Origin: Cyanobacteria bacterium SZAS LIN-3
Lineage (GTDB): Bacteria; Cyanobacteriota; Vampirovibrionia; Obscuribacterales; Obscuribacteraceae
Reading direction: 5' to 3'
NCBI GenBank assembly: GCA_018266215.1
Contig: JAFEAV010000042.1
Coordinates: 1 to 54,223 of the forward strand
DNA length: 54,223 bases
Below the pieces are notes generated by a model. It was not told the origin of the DNA and did not search any database. It saw nothing but the letters and a program-made list of their open reading frames with translations. The first letter of the stretch is position 1. The number at the start of each line of letters is the position of its first letter. The position numbers and the translations under genes are program-made. Shown here piece by piece: positions 42,564-50,802 of the stretch.

Positions 42564-42804
42564 GTTAGATCTTTACTGGTTTTTCTAACGTATTGATTGA
42601 ATCCGCAGCGGTGTTAGATGTTGCTTGCAAAGTCTAACTTGGTTAGTCTTTGCTCAAAAAATCTAACAACATATGATGGTTGTATTTTTCAGGGTTTATC
42701 TAACCAACGAGACGAATCCGTGAACAGTTCTTGTTCTGCTGCTATTACAGGCTGAGTCTGAATTAACTGAGACCCTTAGTTAGATCATTGATGGATTTTC
42801 TAAC
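42564..42804. repeat. Array of five 26-bp inverted-repeat sites upstream of the AbiEi-like gene
   Basis: Five sites of exactly 26 bp, pattern GTTAGA-N14-TCTAAC, start at 42564, 42613, 42642, 42679 and 42779. Sites 1, 2 and 5 have perfect arms; site 3 has GTTAGT in the left arm and site 4 GTTGTA. The right arm TCTAAC is invariant. Starts are 49, 29, 37 and 100 bp apart. The last site ends 97 bp before the ATG at 42902. Equal length with a divergent centre is the signature of a dimeric DNA-binding protein's operator set, most simply that of the AbiEi-like product encoded next. The rest of the 42548-42901 stretch holds no gene. Confidence 0.85.
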
Positions 42805-42901
42805 AGCCACATCCATCCCACATTTAATCCTCCTTTCATTGAACTCTTTGCTCAACTACTCCGTTTTAGTTTGCAGAACGTTTCTCCACGGAGGTAGCGC
42901 C

Positions 42902-43462
42902 ATGTGTACTGCGAATATTTTGAGGCTGCTGGCTGGAATCTCGAAGGATGCGATTTTCAGCACTCGGCATTTTCTGTCCTGTGGTAAGAGAGGGGCGGTC
43001 GATATGGCCATGCATCGTCTGGTCAAGCTTGGTCAAATTATTCGTCTTGTCCCAGGGCTTTTCGTCAAGGCTGGTTCGAAGACACCGTCGGTTGAGGAAG
43101 TTTCCAGAGCCAAGGCCAGGGCTTTCGGCAAGCTTATTTCGCCGCACGCAGGGGACACTGCTGTTCGACTTGAGTTGACTGCCAGGGTGCCTGGTTTCCC
43201 CACGTTTGATACTGCTGGTGGTGGTTCGCTCTTCTTCTATCAGGGTGTGCCGATTACAATCAAGTCCACCGCCAATCGCAAGCTCCAGCTTAAGGACACT
43301 GAGTTCGGCGAGCTCGTTCGCGCTGTATGGCACAATGGTCGCGAGAAGTTTGACCGCAAGGCCGGGCTTGCCCTGCATGAAGCGTTCAAGACGTTCGACA
43401 AGTCATTGTGGCCTGCTCACAGCCAGTGGATGCCTGCCTGGATAAATGACAGATTGTTTTAG
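42902..43462 (+). CDS. AbiEi/DUF6088-like transcriptional regulator (orphan antitoxin-like)
   Basis: 187 residues from ATG 42902, which has GGAGG about 8 nt upstream; earlier in-frame starts lie inside or next to the repeat array. The N-terminal 60 residues form the winged-helix pattern of AbiEi/DUF6088 antitoxins: a helix, FSTRHFLSCGKRGAVDMAMHRLVKLG, and the wing IIRLVPGLFVKAG. The second domain (VRLELTARVPGFPTFDT, VPITIKSTANRKL) also fits the family. AbiEi antitoxins repress their own promoter by binding inverted repeats and neutralise the AbiEii nucleotidyltransferase toxin. No AbiEii gene is adjacent: the next gene is on the opposite strand. Either an orphan regulator or one whose partner lies elsewhere. 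Confidence 0.8.
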   Translation: MCTANILRLLAGISKDAIFSTRHFLSCGKRGAVDMAMHRLVKLGQIIRLVPGLFVKAGSKTPSVEEVSRAKARAFGKLISPHAGDTAVRLELTARVPGFPTFDTAGGGSLFFYQGVPITIKSTANRKLQLKDTEFGELVRAVWHNGREKFDRKAGLALHEAFKTFDKSLWPAHSQWMPAWINDRLF

Positions 43463-43469
43463 TCGATAC

Positions 43470-44234
43470 TTATTTGTGAGCCAGGACAAACCTTAATCCG
43501 ATTGCAGGAAGCTGATTCTGCTGGACCAGCTCTGATTCTGTGTGCAAGAGTTCAGCTGCTGTCTCTGCACCGCCGGCAGTGGCGGGCAGCAGGTCGCAAA
43601 GGTAGCGAAACAGGTACGGATATTTAAGCGTTTCTACCGGCTTAAAGCTGTTGAATAGCGCTTCTTGTTGCTCAGCTCCAGTTGATATCTGGTGCTTTTC
43701 CTCGGCGTGAAAGCGCCAGGCTTGCTGCAGCTCCGCACACGTTTTTGAGCCTGTCAGCCATTTGTGTCGATCACTATTTAGGCCCCATCGTCGGCCTATT
43801 TCGCTAACCTGATCGACCAGCCACTGGCACGCTCGTTCATCTGCAATTTCGTAGCCGAAGTCTTCGACTATCAAAAATCCATCTACTGCCAGCAGTGATT
43901 TTAAGTTTGCCATTGCCGTCTTCAGCGGCGGCATATGGTGCAGCGCCCTGCTGACGAGTATCAGGTCCGCCGGTGTGCCGGCAAAATCTTCCAATCTGGC
44001 GTGAATAGCTTCTACACCTAGACTCCTGGCCCTGGCGACGCTGTCCGGATTGCCATCAATGGCAGTGACTTTATATCCTCTTTCCTGCAAAACCTGGGCG
44101 ACCAAACCGTCGCCGCAGCCGACATCGAGTAATCGCTTGCCGCTATTTCCGGCATTTCGCTTTGCCGCTTCCTGGACGAAATCGGCGGTCACTGAGGCTG
44201 CAAATTGCAGCGGATCGGCTGACCCTGCTTTCAC
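43470..44234 (-). CDS. SAM-dependent methyltransferase
   Basis: 254 residues with a class-I methyltransferase fold: motif I LLDVGCGDGLVAQVL, the acidic ribose-binding residue in AIDGNPDS, motif II/III region DLILVSRALHHMPP, and GFLIVEDFGYE. It resembles the Methyltransf_11/UbiE-like group. The substrate is unknown. Its ATG overlaps the stop of the upstream flippase-like gene by 4 bp, so the methyltransferase may act on the same lipid-type substrate; this link is inferred. It ends 7 bp from the convergent AbiEi-like gene. Confidence 0.9.
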   Translation of the reverse strand: MKAGSADPLQFAASVTADFVQEAAKRNAGNSGKRLLDVGCGDGLVAQVLQERGYKVTAIDGNPDSVARARSLGVEAIHARLEDFAGTPADLILVSRALHHMPPLKTAMANLKSLLAVDGFLIVEDFGYEIADERACQWLVDQVSEIGRRWGLNSDRHKWLTGSKTCAELQQAWRFHAEEKHQISTGAEQQEALFNSFKPVETLKYPYLFRYLCDLLPATAGGAETAAELLHTESELVQQNQLPAIGLRFVLAHK

Positions 44235-45259
44235 TGTGCCTCTGTTTTTTTAGTCTTAGGCACCAGAAGAACTAAGAGCAAGGCGGGGATGCAAGGGACA
44301 AGGTAGAAGGCCAGGAAATGCAGGAATGTGGCGAACGCCAGCGCCTGATCCTTGGGGACGTCGGTGATCATCGTCATGCCTGTGCTGACAAGGTAGTGGA
44401 AGCCGCCGACATTGCCTGGGGTCGGTACAAGTACCCCGATCGAGCCGATGGTGAATATTATCAGGCACTTGAGGGGATCGATTTTATTTTGCAGGCCGAA
44501 AGCAAAGACCATCAGGTAGAAATTGAGCCAGTAGCAAAACCAGATGAGGAAACTGAGCAGTGCGATTACCGGGTATTTGACGGGACTCTTGAGGGCCTTG
44601 GTGCCGGTGTCGAACTGTTCTGCCAGCAATGTGAGCTTGGTTAGTAATTTTTCCGGGAGACGGTCCTTGATTGCCGGCAGGGTCAGGATGCGGTTGAGAA
44701 TGGTTCCGACGAAGGGCAGAACCAGCAGGCCTGCCACCGTGCCACCAAGCAGGGCTCGGCCGCCCGGTATGAGCCAGGGCATCGCGTTGAGCAGGTCCGG
44801 CGGGAGGACGAGCAGACAGGAGCCCAGGAGGAATACCAGCATAGCGAGGTCCAGTACGCGGTCGATCAGCATCGTCGACAAAACGCCGGCCCAGGGCAGA
44901 TTTTCCGTACGACAGATAGAGACCAGTCTGGCCACTTCCCCGCCCCGGGGAATGGCCGCATTGACGGCGTAGCCGATAATTACGGCGAAGAATGAGTTGA
45001 AGAGGCCAATTTTCTTCTCGCTCAGGGGCTGGAGCAGGTAGACCCAGCGGTAGGCCCTCAGGAAGTGGCTGGCCAGTCCCGAGCCAAAAAGTCCCAGCAC
45101 CGGCACTATTTGAACGCTTTGTAGGTAGCGGTACATTTCCGCCCAGTTACAGTCCTTGAATGTCCACCACAGCAGACCGGCGGCGATAGCGAAGGCTATC
45201 AGTTGTTTGCCGAGATTGTTCTTCTGGCTGGTTGGTGGATTTTCCTGTTCTTCTGGCAT
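44231..45259 (-). CDS. Flippase-like membrane protein (LPG-synthase TM/UPF0104 family)
   Basis: 342 residues with about eight to nine hydrophobic spans. Family marks are ANAAIPRGGEVARL-like VNAAIPRGGEVARLVSI near residue 100 and the C-terminal GSIGVLVPTPGNVGGFHYLV. Proteins of this family are related to the transmembrane part of MprF and to AglD, and are linked to lipid or lipid-linked sugar movement. A paralogue with a C-terminal fusion is at 12701-14446. It overlaps the methyltransferase gene by 4 bp. No signal of aminoacyl transfer (the MprF catalytic domain is absent). Confidence 0.9.
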   Translation of the reverse strand: MPEEQENPPTSQKNNLGKQLIAFAIAAGLLWWTFKDCNWAEMYRYLQSVQIVPVLGLFGSGLASHFLRAYRWVYLLQPLSEKKIGLFNSFFAVIIGYAVNAAIPRGGEVARLVSICRTENLPWAGVLSTMLIDRVLDLAMLVFLLGSCLLVLPPDLLNAMPWLIPGGRALLGGTVAGLLVLPFVGTILNRILTLPAIKDRLPEKLLTKLTLLAEQFDTGTKALKSPVKYPVIALLSFLIWFCYWLNFYLMVFAFGLQNKIDPLKCLIIFTIGSIGVLVPTPGNVGGFHYLVSTGMTMITDVPKDQALAFATFLHFLAFYLVPCIPALLLVLLVPKTKKTEAQ

Positions 45260-45622
45260 TTTCTGCTTTCTTGGTCGGGGGGGCCGATGTTTTGACCGGG
45301 CGGTCGGTTACTTAACGGAAATTACCAACTATTTTGGTAAGAGGCTAACTTTAAATTGGGGGGTTTATGTCTCTGGCCGGCGGGAACAGATTCTGTGGTG
45401 GCCGGGCTAAAGTCTTACTAGAGCTCTGGTTTGGGCTCCCCTCCCCCGGCTAATGGTACTAAAGTCCGGAGGACAAGGTCAGTTTATTTTCCTCTTGACC
45501 TCAAACAACGGCTAATCTTAGTGATAGGCGGGCACAATAGTTAGGGACACTTCGGCCGGATTTGCGGTTTAATAGTAGGCTTTAGTTTGTGTATGTCGTT
45601 AAGGAATCCCTAGTTCGGTGAA
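45260..45622. promoter_or_regulatory. Divergent regulatory region before the REC-GGDEF-EAL gene
   Basis: 363 bp with no gene. It holds an inverted repeat TTACCAA-CTATT-TTGGTAA (45322-45340). A possible promoter for the rightward gene is TTGACC (45495-45500), an 18-bp spacer, then TAGTGA (45519-45524); this is weak. A riboswitch was considered but no known motif was recognised. Confidence 0.35.
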
Positions 45623-45625
45623 GTG

Positions 45626-47329
45626 ATGGAAGCCAGGAAGACCAAAGTATTACTTATTGAGGGCAGCGGTCAGGGCGGTCAGTATGCCCTAAAAGACGTC
45701 CTCAGCAAGATGGCTGGAGCTGAGTCTTCGCAGGTTTCAATGGAATTTGCCGAGCATATCGCCGCCGGTCTTGCCCGATTAGGTGAGGGCGGTGTCGACG
45801 TTGTTTTACTGGATGTTTCCCGGCGGAGCGGCAACGGTGATACCGGTATTGCCAGCTTTTTGCAGCTCAAGGAACAGGATGCCAGCATCCCAGTAGTGAT
45901 GGTTGGTGACAGCGCCCAGAAGCAGGTCGCTACCGAGGCCGTTAAGCAAGGTGCCCGCGATTTCCTCGTCAACGAAGAGCTCGATGGACGAGTGCTTTTG
46001 CAGTCGATTCGCTATGCCCTCAAGGTGAAAAAGCTCGAGGATGAACTGAATGAGGCCACTGCCAAGCTGGACGTAGCCAACGCACAGCTCGACACAATGG
46101 CCAACATCGATGCTGCCACCCTGGCTCTCAGCCGTGCCGGTCTGGAGCGAGCGCTGCAAGCTGAGTATGTGCGGGCCCAGCGCGGTGGTTGGAATCTTGT
46201 AGCTGTGCTGCTCGACTGTGATGATTTTGATCGTATCAATGTTCAGTTTGGGCATGCCGTCGGCGATGTTGTGCTGCGACAGATTACCGAGCGGGTCAAA
46301 GATACTGTGCGGCCTACGGACCATCTGGCCCGTATAGGCGGCGACGAATTTTTGCTGCTTTTGCCTGATACACGCTTTGCTGAAGGCATGATGGTAGCGG
46401 AGAAGATTCGTCTCTCAGTTGGTGAAAGCCCGTTGCGTCTCGCTTCCGAGACAGTGCGAGTAACGGCCAGTCTTGGTGTTCTTGCCCTGCCTTATGAGTT
46501 TTGTTCGATTGAAGAAGTCCTGTCCCTGGCTCGCCTGGCTGTTCGCGAGAGCAAATTGCTCGGTAAAAATCGCGTTTCTTCCGGTGAAAAGCATAAGAGT
46601 CCGACCGGTTCGCCTGATAAGGAAGCGCTTGAGGAGCTGACCGAAAAGCTTCGTCGTGGCGATTGCTTCCGCGCCGTTTCGATGCCAATTTTCCATCTGG
46701 CTGACGAGCGCGTTGTCGGCTACGAAATACTCAGCCGCGGTCCGGCTGGCGCTTTTGAAATGCCTGATGATTTGTTCCGCGTGTCAGTTGAACACAATCT
46801 CCTCACTATCGTCGATTTGCGTTGTCTCAAGACCTGCCTCAATGCCTCTGTTGATCCCAAGTTTGATCAGGCCGCGCGTTTCCACGTCAATTTGTTCCCA
46901 TCCACTATTATGGATACGCCCATCGACAGGTTGATGACGCTTTTCCCCGCTAATCGCAAGGACGGCCAGTTCTGCGTGGAAATAAGCGAACAGCAGTTTA
47001 TCGGCGATCCTGCCTATTTGCGTGATCACGTCAATGCTCTGAAGGAGCGCGGACTGCTTGTCTCCATCGATGACGTCGGATTCGGCCGCAGCTCACTGGA
47101 AAGTTTGATTATCCTTGAGCCGGACATCGTTAAAATTGACCGTAAGTATGTTTCCGGTATTTCTGCCGAGCCTTCCAAAACAAGACTGCTGCGCCGCCTG
47201 GTGAAAGTCGTCAATTCACTCGGTGCCGAGCTGGTGGCCGAGGGTATTGAGTGTCGCGAAGAGCTTGAGTTGCTGGTGGAAATGGGCGTGCCCTTCGGTC
47301 AGGGCTGGTACTGGGGCAAACCTGCCTGA
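45626..47329 (+). CDS. REC-like/GGDEF/EAL cyclic-di-GMP signalling protein
   Basis: 567 residues from ATG 45626 (GTG 45623 is the alternative). The N-terminal receiver-like domain keeps the acceptor Asp (VVLLDVS), but the acidic pair (VLLIEGSG) and the conserved Lys (DFLVNEE) are changed, so phosphorylation is doubtful. A coiled-coil linker leads to a GGDEF domain with an intact RIGGDEF at about 237-243. The EAL domain has YEIL in place of EAL but keeps the Glu (about 367), plus FHVNLF, VEISEQQF, SIDDVGFG, IVKIDRKYV and VAEGIE...GQGWYWG, so the metal and catalytic residues look complete. It can in principle both make and degrade c-di-GMP. Confidence 0.93.
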   Translation: MEARKTKVLLIEGSGQGGQYALKDVLSKMAGAESSQVSMEFAEHIAAGLARLGEGGVDVVLLDVSRRSGNGDTGIASFLQLKEQDASIPVVMVGDSAQKQVATEAVKQGARDFLVNEELDGRVLLQSIRYALKVKKLEDELNEATAKLDVANAQLDTMANIDAATLALSRAGLERALQAEYVRAQRGGWNLVAVLLDCDDFDRINVQFGHAVGDVVLRQITERVKDTVRPTDHLARIGGDEFLLLLPDTRFAEGMMVAEKIRLSVGESPLRLASETVRVTASLGVLALPYEFCSIEEVLSLARLAVRESKLLGKNRVSSGEKHKSPTGSPDKEALEELTEKLRRGDCFRAVSMPIFHLADERVVGYEILSRGPAGAFEMPDDLFRVSVEHNLLTIVDLRCLKTCLNASVDPKFDQAARFHVNLFPSTIMDTPIDRLMTLFPANRKDGQFCVEISEQQFIGDPAYLRDHVNALKERGLLVSIDDVGFGRSSLESLIILEPDIVKIDRKYVSGISAEPSKTRLLRRLVKVVNSLGAELVAEGIECREELELLVEMGVPFGQGWYWGKPA

Positions 47330-47357
47330 GCCGCCGGTTCGATCTGTCTTCCATCTT

Positions 47358-48392
47358 TCAATAATTCGTGGTGCGGCAGCGGTGGTAGGGCCCCATCTTC
47401 CCGCTTTGCCCGTCTGAGTTCTGCGCGGCGAGCCAGAGCTTATTATCCAGTTCTGCAGCGCTCAGATTTATGCCGCCTGCCTGGAGGCTGGTTTTAATGG
47501 CTTCCACCGCAACGATCGTTGCCGCACGGATTTCAATTTCAGGCTTGCTGCCCGGTTGCAGCTCTATTTGTTTGTCGACGATCTGCTCCAGCTCTGTCGA
47601 ATAACGCAGGACATTTTTGTGGCGGAGAATCTGGGGGATTTTGTAATCGGCGAAGGCCGTCAATCTGTCGATGCTGGCGAAGGGGCGCAGGCCTTCTTGC
47701 AAGCGCAGAAAATTTAGGTCATTGACCAGGAGCTGGGCGCGTTTTAGAAATGGCACGGTAAGCTCGTCGTAGGTGCTTGTATCGTTGAAACCAGGCAGAT
47801 GTTCGCCCAGCCAGATAGCTGTGTCGAGGGCATCAGCAGCGCTTTCCCGCTCGATTAGAAGCATCCGGAGCTGTTCCAGCTCTGGGCTGTTTTTGCTGTT
47901 GAGCATTGTCCCCAGTTGCTGCAATATCTGCAGGCGCTCATGGGCCATCGGCATCGCCACCGAATTTTCGCCGGCCGTTATTGTTTGCCATTGGGCCTCA
48001 GTCAGGGCCTTCAGAGTCTCAGGTTGCAGCAGTGATTGATTGCGGCTGAGGCAGATGAGCCAGGCGCTGGCGCCATTGTATATGGTGTCATTGTCGTTTT
48101 TGTCCGCGACAGTCCAGGGGGGATTTTGCCAGTAGGAAAACCCGGCGGCGTGAAAAATGCAGAGAAAAAGGCAGCGCTGTGAAAATGATAGAGATTGCAG
48201 ATGGCGGCGCACGGAAGGCGGCACTGAATCAATCCAGGAGCCGCTGTCGGATTGATTTTTGCCTCCCATAGCTCCTGCTATTTCTTCGGCAAGAGCGCTG
48301 GCTGCCTCTTTTGAAACATTGACGCAGGCTGCTCGGGCCATTACTTGCTGTGCTGCGGGCAGTATTGGATGGTCCTTATTTGTGCCGGACAT
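47358..48392 (-). CDS. Queuosine salvage protein (DUF2419, Qng1-like glycosylase)
   Basis: 344 residues matching the queuosine-salvage family, which releases queuine base from queuosine 5'-phosphate so the cell can reuse it for tRNA. Diagnostic segments: FHAAGFSYWQNPPWTV, FLKRAQLLVNDLNFL, the active-site region RLTAFADYKIPQILRH, IEIRAATIVAVEAIK, AAELDNKLWLAAQ and the C-terminal GPYHRCRTTNY. Length is typical. The gene is convergent with the GGDEF-EAL gene (28 bp) and 179 bp from the next, divergent gene. Neither tgt nor a queuine transporter is in the window. Confidence 0.88.
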   Translation of the reverse strand: MSGTNKDHPILPAAQQVMARAACVNVSKEAASALAEEIAGAMGGKNQSDSGSWIDSVPPSVRRHLQSLSFSQRCLFLCIFHAAGFSYWQNPPWTVADKNDNDTIYNGASAWLICLSRNQSLLQPETLKALTEAQWQTITAGENSVAMPMAHERLQILQQLGTMLNSKNSPELEQLRMLLIERESAADALDTAIWLGEHLPGFNDTSTYDELTVPFLKRAQLLVNDLNFLRLQEGLRPFASIDRLTAFADYKIPQILRHKNVLRYSTELEQIVDKQIELQPGSKPEIEIRAATIVAVEAIKTSLQAGGINLSAAELDNKLWLAAQNSDGQSGKMGPYHRCRTTNY

Positions 48393-48514
48393 TCTTACCT
48401 GTGCTCCTCTTCCCTGCCCTGCTCATCATGCCATCGAATTTTCCCCGACTAAACTGCCGCACAAGTAAGTTAAGTGTTAGGTAAGCAGAACCTTAACAGG
48501 CCTCAAATGTATAG

Positions 48515-48541
48515 TTGTCATTTGGTTTCGGTTGGTATAGT
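48515..48541 (+). promoter_or_regulatory. Candidate promoter of the TPR protein gene
   Basis: TTGTCA (48515-48520) and TATAGT (48536-48541) separated by 15 bp, 30 bp before the GTG start at 48572. This places the likely transcript start a few bases upstream of the ribosome site ATGGAG. Confidence 0.45.
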
Positions 48542-48571
48542 AGCGGTGCTTTTCATCTCATGGAGTTATCT

Positions 48572-50173
48572 GTGAATCGTTCTAAGTTTTCTGTCCGGCT
48601 TGCCCTGTCCCTGCTGGTTTCTGGTCTTGTGGGGAGCTCCTGGTGTTCTATGAACCCCGTTCTGGCTGATGCCAAAACCTGGGAGCAATTACTGAAGGAT
48701 GCCGAAGCGGCCGTTAAGGAAAAGAACTACGATCAGGCCGAAAAGTCTTATCAGAGTGCCATCAGCGAGTGCAAAGGCTCCAATCTTGATGACAAATTTT
48801 TAGCCAAGACAATGAACGATCTGGCTCTGACCTACAGTGCCGAGGGCAAGACCGATCTGGCAATTGACACTCTGAAGCAGGCTATGGCGATTAAAGAAAA
48901 GAGCCTTGGCGCTGATGATCCTTCAATTGCCTCCAATCTGGGCAATCTAGCCCTGCTCTATCGGCGCGGCGGCAAGGTCGAGGACGCAACCGCGGCCTAC
49001 AATCGAGCCCTGGCTATTATTGAGAAGAAAAAGGGACCGTCTGATCCGCAGCTGGCACCATTCCTCACCGGGCTGGCTGCTATTTATGATGATGCTACCA
49101 ATTATGCTGAAGAAGAAAAGACTCTGCGTCGCGTCGTGCAGATCCTCGGTGACTCCGGGAATCAGGCGGCCAAGATAGTTGCGGTCAATAATCTCGCCGC
49201 ACTGCTCAAAAAGCAGGGCAAGACCGAGCAGGCCGAGGCTCTCTACAAAGAGTCGGTAGAGCTTACGACTCAGACCGATACCAGTGGTCGGGGCGTTGAT
49301 AGCGGTCGCAACAAGGCTGCGGCGCTGACCAACCTGGCCCGGGTTTACCGCGAAAAGAGTGAGTTTGAAAAGGCGCAGCCTTTGTTGCAGCAGGCTGTTG
49401 ACGCGCTGGCTGCGGATAAGTCGACGCGGCCGGCCGATCTGATCGTGGCCATCGACAATCTGGCCATGCTTTATCGCGAACTCGGTCAATACACCGATGC
49501 TGAAGCTCAATATCAAAAGGCGATCGCCGTGCAGAAGACGATCACCGATGGTAAGCCCGCCGATCTCGGTGTGCGCATAACCAACCTTGCCACCAGTCAG
49601 CAATTGCAGGGCAAGTATGAAGATGCTGAAAAGAATCTCAAGGACGCGCTGGATATCTACACCAGGGCTGAAGGCGATGGCGGCGTTGATGTCGCTACCT
49701 GTCTCACTAATCTGGAAGAACTTTATCGGGAACAGGGCAAGTTTGATCAGGCTGAGCCTTTACTCTTGAAGGCTCTGGAAATTCGCAAAAAGGCGCTTGG
49801 CCCCGACAGCCCGGAAGTCGCTTCCACCGCTTCTGACATTGCCCTGCTCTATAAAGAAGAAGGAAAATCCGCCGACGCCGAGACTTATTTCAAGAATGCC
49901 GTTGCTATTCGCGAGAAGGGAGAGGTCAGCCCGGAGCTAGCTACGGCGCTGAATAATCTGGCACGTCTATACCGCGACAACGGTCAGTATGACCTGGCGG
50001 AGCCGCTCTACAAGCGGGCCCTGGATATTAGAACCCGGCTCTTTGGTGAGCAGGACCCCAGTGTGGCTGCGGTTCTGCGCAATTATGCTGTGCTTCTGCG
50101 CAGCATGGGGCAGACAGACAGGGCTAAGGCTCTGGATAAGCAAGCGCGGGCTATCGAGGATAAGGCCGGCTAG
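48572..50173 (+). CDS. Exported TPR-repeat protein
   Basis: 533 residues from GTG 48572, chosen because GGAG sits 6 nt upstream and it gives a clear signal peptide (basic start, core to about residue 26, PVLADAK). The frame upstream overlaps the likely promoter. The mature protein is nearly all TPR units of about 42 residues of the kinesin-light-chain type: repeats of the form LNNLARLYRDNGQYDLAEPLYKRALDIR recur about nine to ten times (quoted only in part). Such solenoids bind other proteins; the partner is unknown. Likely periplasmic or surface located. Confidence 0.9.
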   Translation: MNRSKFSVRLALSLLVSGLVGSSWCSMNPVLADAKTWEQLLKDAEAAVKEKNYDQAEKSYQSAISECKGSNLDDKFLAKTMNDLALTYSAEGKTDLAIDTLKQAMAIKEKSLGADDPSIASNLGNLALLYRRGGKVEDATAAYNRALAIIEKKKGPSDPQLAPFLTGLAAIYDDATNYAEEEKTLRRVVQILGDSGNQAAKIVAVNNLAALLKKQGKTEQAEALYKESVELTTQTDTSGRGVDSGRNKAAALTNLARVYREKSEFEKAQPLLQQAVDALAADKSTRPADLIVAIDNLAMLYRELGQYTDAEAQYQKAIAVQKTITDGKPADLGVRITNLATSQQLQGKYEDAEKNLKDALDIYTRAEGDGGVDVATCLTNLEELYREQGKFDQAEPLLLKALEIRKKALGPDSPEVASTASDIALLYKEEGKSADAETYFKNAVAIREKGEVSPELATALNNLARLYRDNGQYDLAEPLYKRALDIRTRLFGEQDPSVAAVLRNYAVLLRSMGQTDRAKALDKQARAIEDKAG

Positions 50174-50191
50174 GCTAGCTGTCCTACCGCG

Positions 50192-50632
50192 CTATTTCTT
50201 GTCGGAATCTGAGTCGTCGTCGTCCAGTACCGTGCAATCGACGTAGGCTATACCCTTGCCCAGGATGCCGAGCTGTTTGGCCGCTTCGCGCGCCAGGTCC
50301 ATAACACGTGTTTTGACGTAGGGGCCGCGGTCGAGCACAGTCACCACTACAGACTTGCCTGATTTTGGATCTTCGACCAGTACTTTCGTAAAGAAAGGCA
50401 GCTTCAAATGAGCGCTGGTGCATTTATTCATATCAAAAATTTTGCCGGAGGCAGTCTTTTTGCCGTGAAAAGGCACACCGTACCAGGAGACATTGCCGCT
50501 GAAATTTTTGCTGGTGGCACTGGCCGGTTTTGCTGCGATGGCGATGGCTGGGCCGCTGACGGCCATGGCCTGTTCGGCGGATAAACTGAGCACTGCCAGT
50601 GTTGCAAGACAGAGACTGATATTTTTCGACAT
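50192..50632 (-). CDS. RlpA-like double-psi beta-barrel protein
   Basis: 146 residues with a signal peptide (MSKNIS start, core, EQAMA). The domain NVSWYGVPFHGKKTASGKIFD, then LPFFTKVLVEDPKSGKSVVVTVLDRGPY and RVMDLAREAAKQLGI is the double-psi beta-barrel of RlpA, which cleaves peptidoglycan strands lacking stem peptides. The catalytic-type Asp in VLDRGPY is present, but the usual His-Thr segment is altered. The SPOR domain of full-length RlpA is absent, so it is a short secreted form. Convergent with the TPR gene (18 bp). Confidence 0.9.
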   Translation of the reverse strand: MSKNISLCLATLAVLSLSAEQAMAVSGPAIAIAAKPASATSKNFSGNVSWYGVPFHGKKTASGKIFDMNKCTSAHLKLPFFTKVLVEDPKSGKSVVVTVLDRGPYVKTRVMDLAREAAKQLGILGKGIAYVDCTVLDDDDSDSDKK

Positions 50633-50757
50633 CGAAACCTTCCTAATTTGGCGTCTAAAAAACTCTTACCACGTTGGGTAAGTAACCACACTATAAATAG
50701 GCATAATGAGTAGACTGTCCTGCTCGCAATGTAGTTCCCGCCTGAGTTGCCAACGCT

Positions 50758-50774
50758 CAAAGTGGTACACTTTG
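50758..50774. repeat. 17-bp inverted repeat before the YeaQ-like gene
   Basis: Perfect CAAAGTG-GTA-CACTTTG, 28 bp before the TTG start at 50803. Candidate operator or 5'-leader hairpin; a second, CTTACC...GGTAAG, lies at 50668-50685. Confidence 0.35.
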
Positions 50775-50802
50775 GTTGGAGTTTTGCAATGGATAGAAGA
50801 TT

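Noticed and set aside
42564..42804. CRISPR-like array
   Set aside because: Units are palindromic with variable centres and spacings from 3 to 74 bp; no equal-length spacers and no cas genes.
48515..48571. N-terminal extension of the TPR protein
   Set aside because: The extension overlaps a promoter-like sequence and would bury the signal peptide; GTG 48572 has a proper ribosome site.
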